Assembly: GCA_028671895.1 (NCBI GenBank)
Contig: CM053795.1
Coordinates: forward strand, 14,095,501-14,159,500
Source of the DNA: Oenanthe sinensis
Lineage: Eukaryota; Streptophyta; Magnoliopsida; Apiales; Apiaceae
Direction of reading: 5' to 3'
Length of the DNA: 64,000 bases
Part shown: piece by piece, positions 36,101-49,200 of the stretch
How positions within the stretch are numbered: the stretch's first letter is position 1
How the letters are laid out: each line of letters begins with the position of its first letter
Translations under genes and position numbers: made by a program
Notes under the pieces: generated by a model
What the model was told of the DNA's origin: nothing
Seen by the model: only the letters and a program-made list of their open reading frames with translations
The model's database searches: none

Positions 36101-37236
36101 TTTGTTTCAAGTTACTAATTTATATTTTGAAATAATACCGAACTTCGAAACAGTCCTATATATGAATCAAGTATGTTTATTTAATAATTTGTTTGACAAA
36201 AGACAAAATATAAATAGACATATACTTTAGTTGATATCTAAGATATATGATCTTTGGAATTTGTCAAATCATCATATCTCCGAGCTTACAGATCTGAAAT
36301 TGTGTGGAGAGGAAGAAGTATTGTCAATTGTTGGCTACTCCATACCTTTTTTTCATGTCAATACTCAATACAACAGATCTGATCATATTGGGTTTTTCTG
36401 CATGATAGTTTATCATTTTGTTGAAGTACATTTAGTGGTTTTTGCTGACATTCTATTGTGTTAAACTGTTAGTAATATTGGAGAAACTACAATAATCAGT
36501 AAATATTTGCATTTAATTTTGTATTATGTTTTTAGCTGAATACTGTTATTGGAATCTAGAAGAGAAAATTGTTTTTTAAATGTTTTTTGAATCTACAAGG
36601 TACAAGTCTCCTATATTGCCAGAGTCAAATATGAAATTACGAAAAAGTCTAATTAGTTAATTGCTTCTTATTCAAGTCGTGTGCAAACATACTGATTTCA
36701 TTTACTGCTGGTGTTTCTTGGTAGCTAAAAATTTAGCTTATTACATTAATGTTGGTCTTATATATGTCCTAAATAGTTATGTCCATCAAAAATGGGGTTT
36801 TCTGTTAAAGATCAGTATACTATGCTACTTCCTAGTGCTTCTCTAGTTGTTTGCATTGTATATGCATCTACATTTCTCTATTTATTTTGGTTGCAAGTTG
36901 TTCTGGGACAGGTCTACTGAGATTACTGTGTGACTTAACTATAATAGACTTACCGTATACATGTGTGTGTGCGCGCTAAAAATGAAATAATTCCATGCTA
37001 AATTGATCTAATGGACTAATCAAGTTTAATTTGGGTCTTCTCTAGGAACTACCAAGATTAAGAATCTTGAAAATAATGCCGGTTCCTTGAGAATCAAACT
37101 CACAGTAGATGATCTGAAAGAGATTTCTGATGCAGTCCCTATAAACGAGGTGTCAGGGTCTAGAGCTAGTGAGAATCTCCTGAAAATCTCGTGGAAGTTT
37201 GCAAATACACCACTGCCAAGCAAGAAGTCAATTTAA
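33198..37236 (+). CDS. aldo-keto reductase with a 2-nt frameshift in exon 2
   Basis: Seven exons with good GT-AG sites: 33198-33263, 33492-33660, 34181-34384, 34548-34720, 35005-35101, 35198-35351 and 37046-37236. They total 1054 nt, two short of 352 codons. The family is NADPH-dependent, PCNT115/perakine-reductase-like. Visible: LGTQGLEVSKLGFGCMGISG, ATKFG with the catalytic Lys, YYIHRID with the catalytic His, KIKYVGLSEA, YSLWTRDIE and VPYSPLGRGF. In exon 3' regions, ALAWVLHQG and VPIPGTTK follow. Near 33609-33614 the expected FLDTADVYG, which holds the catalytic Asp and Tyr, breaks after FLD because two bases are missing; the frame then stops at TGA (about 33631). ADVYGADHANEKLIGK continues in the shifted frame. 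All other exons are clean, so this is a very recent null allele, a pseudogene, or an assembly error. Confidence 0.87.
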
Positions 37237-37392
37237 TGTACATCTCAAAAAGTAGCTGGTACTTCACTTTTCCACTTTCTTCTGTTGTAGAAGTTGCTAC
37301 AAGATGTTCATATACTATGTGTGGTTGTATTGTCTTGTTGATACTGCTTTCAGTATGCTTAATGGTTGATAAATACTATGCGTTTCAGTATT

Positions 37393-38400
37393 GCCTTGTT
37401 CATATGTCAGGTCTTTTATGTATTTACCTTTGCCACAATAAGTCCAGTAGCAAGCTAGAAAACCACACATTTTGTCAGAATAAATTGAATAAAGAAACAA
37501 ATTGGTACCACTGGACTGGTATATGTATGTGTATAAGTTGTAAATTACGATCAAATACAGATATGTTGGTTGGAAGGATGGAGTTGGAGGAGCAGCTGAC
37601 ATGCAAGAGTAGTCCAGGGAACCTGTAAAATGTGAAAATTGAAAATACAATATAAAATTGATTGGTGAAATATGCTATCAACACATATATTCAATTTTTA
37701 TTACGTAATGAACTTACAGTTGGAAATAATGCAGGGAAGGAAATCAAGTTCTTGGTTAGAAGGTGCATGCGACCAACCATATTCACAATTCACATTTGCA
37801 TCTGAAGCCGAATTGAGAACCTCGTGCTGTCTCACATGTACCTTTCCCGCAGTTTACCTCACTGCATATCTCATCTGTTGCTCACTTAAACAAGAGTTAT
37901 TACTTGCACATTTAGCTAATATTTCTATTGAAGTAGTAATGAGTTGCACATTAAATTTTGAAATCTTCATATGTCTGTTTATTATGTAAGGCTGTGTCTT
38001 GAAAATATTTGGAACATAAAGATTCTTCTGTCTAATTCTATATCTATATGGCTGGAGTGGAAGGAATAGAGAAGCAGACAAAACTTGGGATAGTGATCAG
38101 ATTTTTTGGAACATAACACACATACAATATGGTTGGGAAAATTAGGGTGAAATGATATACATGTATTGTGTTCGATGTAGAGGACAACTGTATGTATCTG
38201 ATTAATCGCTAGAAGGTATGTTATCTACCTAAATCCGTCTAGCAAATTCTTGAGTACAACTATACGTAGACTATGTGAGTGCGAGAGTTTTTGAGATGCA
38301 TACCAAGTTTGGAGAGAGACTAGGAGACAAGTTTAATTGCTGCAATAGATACAGCTAGAAGAGCCGGAAGTAGCATAACATAATTAGAGGAAGAAACCAT
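37393..38400 (-). pseudogene. inverted pseudogene copy of the EGF-like gene
   Basis: On the minus strand the pieces are in gene order. The signal-peptide exon begins at 38400 (MVSSSNYVMLLPALLAVSIA) and is shifted into a stop. Exon 2 (about 37860-37735) has VNCGKGTCE, GSQFGFRCKCE and then a stop. Exon 3 (about 37625-37560) has SLDYSCMSAAPPTPS. A truncated exon 4 (about 37458-37393) has CYWTYCGKGKY. Introns and splice dinucleotides are largely kept, so this is a genomic rather than a retrocopied duplicate. It starts 157 bp beyond the AKR stop and points back towards it. Confidence 0.87.
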
Positions 38401-39979
38401 TTGTGTGTGTGTTTTGGGAGAGATCAGATATATATGTGAAAAAGACAGATAAAAAAAATGAATGTGATGTTTTGTAATAGAACTAAGTGTATATGTAGTT
38501 TCTCTAAGTCTGCCGTGGGACAATGTTGTGGTATATATGCATAGAGTAAGAAGCGGATAATGTACATACATTTGAGCTGACTTATGGGCTTGACGGGGTC
38601 ACTCAGTGTTCTGATTGTTAGATCGTAGAGATTGATACCATATTATTGCACATGTTAAAACTTCCCGTCTTCAATCCACGTTTAGTCAATCTTAATGTTT
38701 GTTATGAGAAACTAAACACGATATTTAACCCTAAGCCTGCCTTGTGTTGAAAATTTTAACATCTGCTGTCTAGAATTGGGGAAATGCAGATTCGCAACAC
38801 TAATAAAGTGAAGAAACTTCTGTAGTTCTATCCGCGTTTAGTCTACTTCAATGTTTGTTATGGTACTTTAGGAATGAGAGTCGAGAGGCTATTAGAAACT
38901 TATAACGTGTTGACTACAATTTTTGCGGGGGTCGTATTTGGTTTGATAAAGCAAGCAACTCCTCTTTAAATAGTGTCCACCCGAGCTATCTTAAAGTAAA
39001 GCTGTCATACGGTTTTCGAACTTCACTTATTTTTTTGATCGTTCCACTCTGTGAACCTCTCATTCTAATTCAATGCTCTCCGAATGGTGCGAGAAACTAC
39101 TGAATTTTCACCCTAATAACTAAAAATAATCATAACTTAAAACAGATATTTTAGGATTTTCATCCATTCCGCTATAAATAAATATCATTGATAACAGAAG
39201 GAGCCAGAGTAAACTATTTTAAACCTACCAAGTTCGAGATATTTTAGCAAAAAAAGCCAATGCGGGTTCCGATGGTTGTGAATTGTGAGATAAATTTCGT
39301 CTTTGTTCTCTCTGCTAATACAAATTTCAAAAGAATACATGGATGAAAAGGAAAACAAAAGGTGCATACTTATAAGTTTTAATGGACAAACTGTACACAA
39401 ACAAAAAAGGGGTATATTTTGTTGTAATTATCTGTTTCTACTTTCTATGGAGAGTTGCACACTTTTTTCTTTTGAAGGTGCTTCGTGACTACTGACTAGG
39501 TCCATCGCTGCCTTTTATCAAAATGCAAATGGGGATTTCCACATGGTCAGGGCAATTTATTTGCATTGAGGGTTTTATGTGATTTTGGCAAATTTCATGC
39601 ATTCTTTATTGAGATGTGTACGAAGATGCAAAACATTCTTCATAGAAACTGAGTGCTCCCTTCAAAATAAAAATGAGTGCAGAATGTAAAATATCACATC
39701 ATGTTAAAAAGAGTTGACATGAAAATAATACTACTATTATTTACACTCAAGACAGCTGCAGTCAAATCAGAAGGTTTGGTCTTGTGTGCAGGAGAATGGC
39801 AAATGGCAAAACAAGGGGAGTCTTTGCAGGCCTTAGCTCATAAATCCACTTTTAAGGATACGTTTGACAGTATATTGTTCAAATCTGTCACCCAAGTTTA
39901 CAAGTGCTCTACTAATAATACCACTAAATACTGCAAGTATATATAGCTGAATACAGGGAGATTTGATGGTAGAGAACAG
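38401..39979. other. spacer and presumed IQD promoter
   Basis: No gene seen. A CCGTCTTCAATCCACGTTTA-type sequence near 38670 recurs loosely near 38825 (TCCGCGTTTAGTCTAC, then AATGTTTGTTATG in both), suggesting an old local duplication. The last ~200 bp probably hold the IQD promoter and leader. Confidence 0.4.
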
Positions 39980-41499
39980 ATGGGGAAGGCAAGCAAATGG
40001 CTTAGAAACCTGTTGACTGGGAAGAAGGAGAAAAAAGATACTTCTTTCTTCTCGGAAGACTTTGTGCTTCCAACAGCAAGTTTTCCTCAAACTCCAGATC
40101 AGAAGAGAAGGTGGAGCGTTGGAAAATCAATAGCAAGCGCAGATAATACTCAAAAGACAAGTAGATCCCTCGATACCATAGTAAGTCAGAAATTAGTTCC
40201 ACGAGACTTTTTGGAACCTTGGAATCAGCAAAACCAAGGTGCGAAAAATTTAGTGGCATGTTCCGTTGAAGCAAAGTATGGGAATGAGCAGAAAGTCAGA
40301 ATCATCCCTGTGCCACACAATGAAGGTAGGCAGGCAGTGGTTCCAGCACCACCCGCGGTGACTAGACAATTTAGAGCTCTTGGAGATTCTGCTGCCACCA
40401 AAATTCAAGCCTTCTTCCGCGGTTACCTGGTACATATACATAAATCTTCTGTCTCTGTTTTTTTTTCATTTTATCACTGACAAATTTCAGCAGAGATGGG
40501 ACGGCATAAAACATTGTATAGTTGTGTCTGTGCTCGGAATGATAATATATAGCATTCTCCTTTCAGGCAAGGACAGCATTGAAAGCTTTGAGGGGGTTGG
40601 TGAAGATTCAAGCACTAGTAAGAGGTTATTTAGTGAGAAAGCAAACAAGTGATATGCTAAGGTGCATGAATGCTTTAATGTCGATTCAAGTTCGAGCACG
40701 ATTTCAGCGAATTCAGATGACTGAGGAACCGCACATAATCGTGAAAAGAAAATTAACTCACAGAGAACTAACACATGACCAGCTAAGAGGAGACACAGTA
40801 AGTTTGAATCTTCATCTTTAGCAGTTGCAAATGTACTTTTTTGCTGCTTTAGCAATTCTATATGTTATTATATGCATGTAGGAACACTTGAATCTTGGTG
40901 AGACAAAGGGACCCTTGAAGAGGAATAAAGAGCTTATAAGTCATCAGCAAATGAAAACCAGGGAGCATGAGTTCAGGACAAATCATACAGGAAGAATTTC
41001 AGTTTCAAAACAAGAACATCAATTTCTTCTATACTCAAATCAATCACCACTAACGGATACATCTTCTAGACAGTTTGAGGAATTTTCATACAGAACACTT
41101 AACAGAATGCCCCAGAAAAACTATAGTGTGACTAATGATAACCATATAAAAGTACCACAGTCACCTACAGTAGATTACTCAGATACTACATCTCACAACT
41201 CTCAATTTGTACCTAATTACATGGCAAATACACAATCCTCTAGGGTGAAACTGAGGTCACATAGTGAACCCAAGCAGCGGCCTTTCAAACAAAAGACTAA
41301 GCGATCACCATCATTTGGAGGTATAGATTCAACACCAGATAACAAGAAACAAAATCAATCCTCATACGGTAAAAAGAGCCAACAACCTTGGTTGATCAAA
41401 ATTTATAGAGCTGCAAAGTCTACCAAAGATATCGAGTGTGAATCTAATGGCATTGGAACTAGCAGTTCATCTTACTGCAGAACTCTTACTGCATTATGA
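39980..41499 (+). CDS. IQ67-domain (IQD) calmodulin-binding protein
   Basis: Three exons: 39980-40429, 40567-40797 and 40882-41499. They total 1299 nt (432 aa plus stop), with GT-AG junctions in phase 0. The protein opens MGKASKWLRNLLTGKKEKK, the usual IQD start. The IQ67 region spans about residues 135-200: AATKIQAFFRGYLA, then LKALRGLVKIQALVRGYLV, then ALMSIQVRARF. The first intron interrupts the first IQ motif at the position conserved in IQD genes. The C-terminal half is basic and Ser-rich. A family-typical RSHSEPKQRPFKQK motif is present near residue 340. IQD proteins bind calmodulin through the IQ motifs and act as scaffolds on microtubules, membranes or in the nucleus. The gene converges with the NEK kinase downstream. 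Confidence 0.95.
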
Positions 41500-41828
41500 G
41501 GTAAGTGATCAAAAATCAAGGCTTCCCTACCAGAATGCTGAACCAGTCTGTACAAACGTTGCATATACTGAATTTGAATATTTACTTGATTGCAGGCCGC
41601 TGTGAATGTTTACTACACTCACAAGTCACATCCCGCCATAAACAACTCACGTTAAGGACTTCAAGAACTTGGTTGAATAATATGCAACACCAAATTTGAA
41701 TAGGAACATTTATATAAACATTATGCAAGTTGAAGCAATTTGCTAATAGAAATAGAAGTCAGATTATTCGAGTTAGGTGATTCTAAGTTAAAATGATGTA
41801 ATCTTTCGGTCTTTCATGAAAAAAAAAA

Positions 41829-42597
41829 GGTTTAAATGCAATTTAAACCCTGTGTTATTAACAATATACAATTAAAATTCTCTTTTAATATATTTAATAA
41901 ATTTAACCATACGTTTTTGAACTATATATAATTGAAACCTTTTTTAAAATAATTAATAAATTTAACCCTATATTCTTAACTACTTACAATTAAAACCCTT
42001 TTTAAAAATATTTAGTAAATTTAACCTTGATTTTTTAGTTTTGAAATAAAATAAACTTTACCCAAATATGGTTCAATTTATGGCAATTATAGAAGAGTGT
42101 TTTTGACAATAAATTAAATTCGGTGATGAACATTCATGAATATATTGAGCGGGAAGATGAAATAATATAAATACATATTAAAATTATATTGAACATATAT
42201 AATATATATTATACATTTAGACATAGTAATATAGAAAAGAATATCTAAATATCTATTTTATAAGAAAAAAACCCTAATAATTGCATAAATCTATTATGCT
42301 TATATAATATCTATAAAAAAATTTGACAATAGTGTATTTGACGAATATTTATTCAAAATTTGGTCGTAAGATTTATTTTATTCCGAAATTAAAAAGTCCA
42401 AGTTAAATTTACTAAATGTTTTAAAAAAAGATTTTAATTGTAAATAGTTAAAAACATAGAGTTAAATTTATTAATTATTTTAAAAAAAAGTTTCAATTGT
42501 ATATAGTTAAAAACGTAGGGTTAAATTTACTAAATATATTAAAAGTGATTTTAATTGTATATTCTTAAAAACGCATTGTTTAAATTGTATTTAAGCC
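41829..42597. mobile_element. foldback element with tandem-repeat arms
   Basis: The left end is GGTTTAAATGCAATTTAAAC and the right end reads, in reverse, GGCTTAAATACAATTTAAAC. The similarity continues for about 80 bp. Each arm holds about three copies of a roughly 60-bp unit (TTAACCCTA.....TTAA, CAATTAAAA.CCTTTTTAA, TTTAGTAAATTTAACC). An unrelated 360-bp centre separates the arms. A-rich tracts flank both ends and could be an A-rich target duplication. Confidence 0.82.
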
Positions 42598-43255
42598 AGA
42601 AAAAAAAACATGACAGCTTTGCAATCAGTACAGATTCTACAAGTTGTACCGAGTAAATTTTTCTGCCTTCTAATTTTCCCATTGCCTGATCAGTGTCGAC
42701 GTGAAAGCTGAAAGCTAGTTTGCCACCAAACTTTCTTTTATGTGCCATCTCTTGTTCATTACTATGTAAATCATTATAACTCGTCAGCTGAAGAAAATGA
42801 AGAGAAATATATTCTATATTTCCCCAAGGTTCAAGACAAGCTGAAAAGTTTTAATCTTGTAAACTGCGGTAGCATACATGTCACTCCATTGAGTAATTCA
42901 GAACAGTACAATCTCACACAAGGCAAGATATAAATAGGCGAATAAAGGACCACTACAAATTCATTAATTATGTATGCCAAGAAAGACCAGGGAAAGTGAA
43001 TTTATAGAATAAATAACTGATAAATAGTCTGCAGTTAGACTACATTGTACTAGATTCGGGGCACTTTAACACATTCCAATGATATTTGAGGTCCTGATCA
43101 TTCCTAGAACTACAAAAATTTAACTGAAAAGTTGTATATCCGTGCAAGTTAAATCACATGGGAAGAACTATTGCTGCAGCCTATATGATCAGCCCTAGCT
43201 ACTGCCAATATATCATGGAAACTAACTAAACTTTCATTCTACACGTGTAGGTCAT
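42598..43255. other. 3' flank of the NEK gene
   Basis: Probably contains the minus-strand 3' UTR of the NEK kinase. No other gene seen. Confidence 0.4.
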
Positions 43256-46200
43256 TCACTGGTACTGATCTTCCTGATGGACTGTGTTTCCCTTAAAACT
43301 CTTGGCCAACCAAATAGCAGTTTCCCTCGGAGAAACCTTGCCAGGACCAAATGGCTTTAATAACACTCCAAGCTCATCAAAGCGTGCCTCGTTTAACAAT
43401 CTTGCACTAAATTCAAGCAATCCCTCCAACGCTTCAGCACGCTGCTGGTGAGAAGAAGTGTCAAAACGATGTTGCCTTTGGTCCGAGGAGGTTTTGCTTG
43501 ATGCTCCTGCTGTTGCATCTTGATCAGAACATTCGCTACTTCCGTGCAAAGCATCTGCCACACTAAGTCTGCCAGATGTTTCATCAGAAACAATACATTT
43601 ATCCTTCATGATTAAATGATCACCTTGCGGGGAGGCAGTGGAGCCTTGTGCCGAGGTTAACGATGTTCTACGACGTCGAATGTAGGAATCTTCATTTGAT
43701 GCTAGAGGAAGTTCGATCATTTTGTCAATACGAGGAGCGTTGACAGAGACATTCGGCGAACCAAAACAATCAAAGATATCAGTATTGGCCCTGCTTGGAG
43801 ATTCTTGAACTGTAGTTCTCGTCAATGGCAGAGATGCTCTGCGGTTTGAAATGGCTGATTGTTTGGTAGTAGTTCTTGAAGCTGGTAGCTGCATAAATCG
43901 TTAAAACAGAAATTGATGTAAACTATATATATGTGTTCTACGCTGTTGAAAGCTAGATCCACATGAGGTGAAAGTGTTGATAATTCAATACAATAACTAT
44001 CAGTCATTGCTTCATATAAATATATAAAAACACAGAAACATAAATGCACAAATTGAAGTATCTGACCTCCATTCAAACACCAGAGGGAATCATTCTACTT
44101 CTAAAGTCAATTCACAAACTGCAAGTCAATAATAGTTGATATCTGTGTCTATATTAATATAACCCATTTTGGCAGTATAAGTATTTTTAACCTTGATCAC
44201 TAACATATCAAAGAGGATCGAATAATCTAGAACAAAATTATGTCAATATATCACAAATAGACATTGAAAGTTAATATAGGACTCTTTTCTGGAAAAGATA
44301 GAATTCACATCTTGCTTTAGGTTTTTATCCAATATACACAATAAGGACTAAAAGTCTACCATCACATTCTATTACAATAAATTGTTAGAACAATTTCCTA
44401 AACGACCTAGCTACAAATGAAGTAATATTAGTTTGTGTGGTGCTTTTGTGTGTGTTTGTGTATGATTATATGTAGTGATACTTGTTTTTGTATGTAACCA
44501 AATAACATGACTTGAAAAAACAAATTGCTGAGAGGCTTTGGAGGCGCTAGCAATGTCAAAGTACTATGCCAACATTACAAATATCAGACAAAGTTGATAA
44601 AGCTTTGATATGGGAAACTTAATGCAGGATATGACTCATAAGAACAGTATGAACCATAAAAGAGATTTCGAACTATGTAAGGACAGTGGACCTGCAAAAT
44701 TGTTTGTGGAGAGAAGTGCTCAATTTTAAGGATGATGATGGGAAGAACATCATGTCTAAAGGTTCATGTTTACAATTTCAAATCAAGAGGGAGGGTTGAA
44801 ATCTTTGATTCAAAATAATGTTGCTTGATTGTAGAAAGAATTTGTAACCGATAAGGCTATTTAGATAACACTAATCATGCAAGTTTGTCTAATATGTGCT
44901 CTATATAAAGAGCATTATAACGAGTATAATACAGTAATATGTGACAACGAATATTATATTTTTTACTTTCTTGTATCAAAAAACCAAGGGTTTAGCTTAC
45001 TTACCGGTTCAAGTTTTTTTGTCAGTTCTGCTCTTTTAGGAGGGCCAGAAGCTTTCTTTTGAGGATATCCTGGACTCCTGGTGACAATTGAAGCTTTTTT
45101 AGTAAATGCCTTGCTTATTATTGTTTCTCCATGCCCATTTCCGCAGGATGACTCAGAAGCCCCTTGTCTGTTATATCTGGGAGTATATTGAATTCGACTA
45201 CCATAAACAGGAGGAGACTCTTCTTCATGTAGAGATATACTGGGATTCAATGTCCTGTCATTGCTGTAAGACAGCCGCTTCTCTTTGTACATACCTCGTG
45301 GAACATCTGACACTGCAAATCTGGTTTTCTTTACATAGTCGGTTTCGGGCCAGTAGCTTGATGGTAAGCTATTGCGTCTAGGGGTATTAATCTTGAGATG
45401 AATTTTCAGCACATAAGGTTGAAGGTGTTTGTGTCTGAGAAGTTCAGAAGCCTGCCACATTAAACGTAGCAAAAGCAAAATTAGGAGCATAGATTGCACA
45501 ATGAATCCTAGTTTAACCTGCTATTACATAACTGTCATTTCTTTGTTAGAAAGAGAAAATGCCACAGCATCATTAAAGGATGCTTTCAGTGTTGTAAGAA
45601 TATGACAGAGATGTCGGGCTTTCTTTTGTAAAGAGTGTTATGATTTGATTCTTACTGTACAAAGTAACTGGAGAAACACCAATTCTAGTTTCCACCACAA
45701 ATCCGCAGCTACATGAAGTCATGTGAATATACTAACATCTGGTGAAACTCTAAATATCTTTTGAGATGTTTAGATTAATATATTAAGATGTTAACAAGGT
45801 AACCAATTGTAGGTCATGAAGAAACATAATCAAAAAGTATGGTATTACCTATTAACAATATTTTTGATATCTTTATATATTTATATTACTAAATTTTAAA
45901 ACTGATAATCTAAATAAACAGACTAAAGGCTTCACTGCTTTTTAGCTGATATGAAAGTGTTAGATTCATTATAAATATACTATTTGAAGAACAGTTGTAA
46001 GATATAAACCAAAATGTTTACATTCATCAGTAGATAATATTGAGAAGGTAACTTGAGCTCTAAAAAGAGTTCTCTATTTCAAAACAAACAAATCACATCA
46101 AGAAATAATAGATAGTCAGATTGAAAATCAATACTTCTACCGAAGTGTGAGATATAGATCAGAGAGAAGTGTGTTATCAGAGAGAAGTGTGTACACTTGG

Positions 46201-49200
46201 ACGAAGTTCTGGGTTTTTCCGCAGCATGCTTTTAATGAGGCCCCGACTGGAAAAAAGAGAGAAACTGTGATATGAGATACGCTTGTTTAGAGTACTTGAG
46301 TAAAGATAAAGTATGCTACAGTACTCCACGAAGTTCTGCTTGCTCTTAGAGCATCGTAGTTGTCGTCAACACATGATTCATGACACCATATGAAGTTATT
46401 TAATATAGAACACGCATTTGAGTTATCAAAGTTATAGATCCAAAAAAAATGGAATACATATATAAGCTTTAAGAAACAGAGTAGAGTGACTCACAATGCT
46501 CCACTAAACTTGGTTGGTAGTGGTGCCACAATAGACTTGTTTATTTTGTTGATCAGTGCTTGCATGTCCTGACCAAGTAAGACAGCTCATAAATTGCTTA
46601 AAGCCCACCAAAAGATTAGAAAGTAGAAGTAAAAAGCTATTAAGCTAACAAGCATAATATAAATTAGGTTAGTCTTTTTGTATGCAATGATTTTATGAGT
46701 GAACTACTCTACAAAGTGCAAACAGAGGCCTTAATACCTGCAGTACAGTTATTCAATATTAGAAGGTTTCGATCACTATAATATAAATCTTAATTTGATT
46801 ATCAATTATTATGAAACTTATTAAGTACACGGAAAGCATGACCTCCACAATAAAAATGTAAGAATTTCTTTTCTTCTTGACACCAAGCTACTAGCCAGCA
46901 TCAATATATCGTGTAGTTTCTTTCCTTCCCTACACCAAATTGAGTGTGCAACCAGGTAATAATCTTATAACCGATAACTCTTTATCGGTTAATGATGTAT
47001 CAAATGAACACACACAATAATAAAGAACTCAAAATTTAACCCTTAAGTTTCAAATTATGAAACTAGTTGATACATAATATAACTCTTATAAGATGAGGCC
47101 ACTACATTAAACAAGAAGGGAATAGGAAATATATGCAAATCGCCATTTATAAACCAAACTTATGGACTCGAAGGATATATTCAGGGGAATATCTCGTATA
47201 TGCATCCACTTTGAAACATATAAAGACTTCAGTGAATTTCAGGCATAGGAGTTATGCAATGTTTGTCACTAGTAAGTATCTCTATAGAAGATTCCCAACT
47301 CTGTATTTTGACACTCTGAAAGATTGCATCTACATCTTTTTCTTTATGTCCGGTTAGGATTATATACAGCATGTAATATGAATGTAATAAGCTCAATAAT
47401 GGTTTTCTTTTTGCAGAAAAGTCAACCAGAGTCCCAGACAATTACATAATAATATAAAATAAGTTTTATTCTTTGATTCATCATTAATTTTTACCAACTA
47501 TAGATGCCGCTTACTATAAACCAAAAAGAAGAGAAACTAGCTTTTTGTTTGTTTTCAGAAAAAATGTCTTCTATTATTATATAAAATTCCTATAAGCTAT
47601 CACCATCCTCGTTGATGACTTTTATTGATAAGAAGATCGTACATTATCAAGATTAGATTGTGAATTCTTATTAACAATTTCAATGACGCTCTCTCACACG
47701 TATTGAGCCTCAGAGCTGAAATTTGTGATACCCAGTTTAGTTTTCTGCTAAGCATACATCATATGAACTGGTGACTAACAGAATTCTCATGTATGCCTGA
47801 AAATGATTTATGACTCTTTCAACTTACAAATGCTTTGAATGCAGGCTTGTGAGCAGCCATCTCATATATACAACACCCTGCAGAGGAGAAGTAAAACAGA
47901 ATCAGTGCATTTAGAGATAGTGAGATCAACTATGTCAGCGCCCAACTTCCATCCAATGATCCACATATTTGAAATTGTATTTTGCTTACCCATAGACCAG
48001 ATGTCTGACTTCGAACCATAAGGTATATCAGCAAGAAGCTCGGGGCACATATGACTTGGAGTCCCAACAACCTAAGTTGGGCAACACAAAAACTCGCCAT
48101 AAGAAGCGACTTGAAAAAAAACTTGAAAGATTGAATCAGTTCAAAGATTCAAATCACTTACCGAAGAAGCAAGATCATCAGAAGTCAGCATCTTGGCCAG
48201 TCCAAAATCACCTAGAAGAGCATTGTATTTTACAGATTTAGAACATTTATAGCTCTTTGAAGAAAGACAAGGAAACAATTCTACACTTACCAAGGCGAAT
48301 ATCTTGATCTTTTGTAAGAAATATATTTGAGCACTGTTACAAAATTATTGATGATGTGAATAGATTGGTGAGATTTTGGAAGCGACAAAAAGTCTACTAG
48401 TTTATTTAGAGATGCAAATAACCTTAACATCACGATGAAGGACGTGATTAGTATGCAAATAATCGAGCGCCATTAGAAGTTGAACCAGCCACCTGCAAAG
48501 CTTCTGCAATTCAGGAGATAATATCAAAGATAGATTAATACACATTTCTGGAATCATATATGAATTTTTCCCAACTTCCACAAGCATGGAGGTGGAAAGA
48601 GAAAGATTTTTGACTCAAGACACCTAGGAGATCAATTAGAGATAAACTAGATTAGCTGTACAAGTAATATGATGGGAACCTCTTCAGAGAATAGGACACC
48701 ATTGGCTTTCTTTATTACTCCTGCCCTGCAAAATAAAAATGCATAGGAGGCTGATGAATCATGATATGAACACTTAAAGCTGAAAGAGTTCACACACAAG
48801 TTATATTCGATTTGTAAGTTACTTACATGTCTCCTCCTTCACAATAGCCTATGATTATACAAACATAGCATCCCTGTAAAAAATGGCATCAAAATTGTCA
48901 TGTTGATACCAAAATAATGTAGCAAGACAAGTATCTATGTCTGTTTCAAACAAATTAATGTGCTGCAGTCTATGCTTGTTGATTTTTGAGTATTTTAACC
49001 TTTGCCCCCGATAAAGTGACTGTTTAAATTGTAGTTAGATGTTATAGGTTTTTTCTTACTTTGGCCAGGGGTTTGCTAAAAGGTTTAAAAGGAAGTAGGT
49101 TGCTACAATTAAGATACGTCGGTTGAGACAACTTGCTGTCATCAGTTTTCATGTTATGAATCTCCAGGGCTTTTTGACAATTCTGAAGTGACTAAAACCC

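Noticed and set aside
37191..37628. 145-codon plus-strand ORF after the AKR gene
   Set aside because: It is the antisense of the inverted EGF pseudogene, joined to the AKR last exon in another frame.
39677..39946. 89-codon ORF upstream of IQD
   Set aside because: No domain, and it sits in the probable promoter/leader. An upstream ORF role is possible but unsupported.
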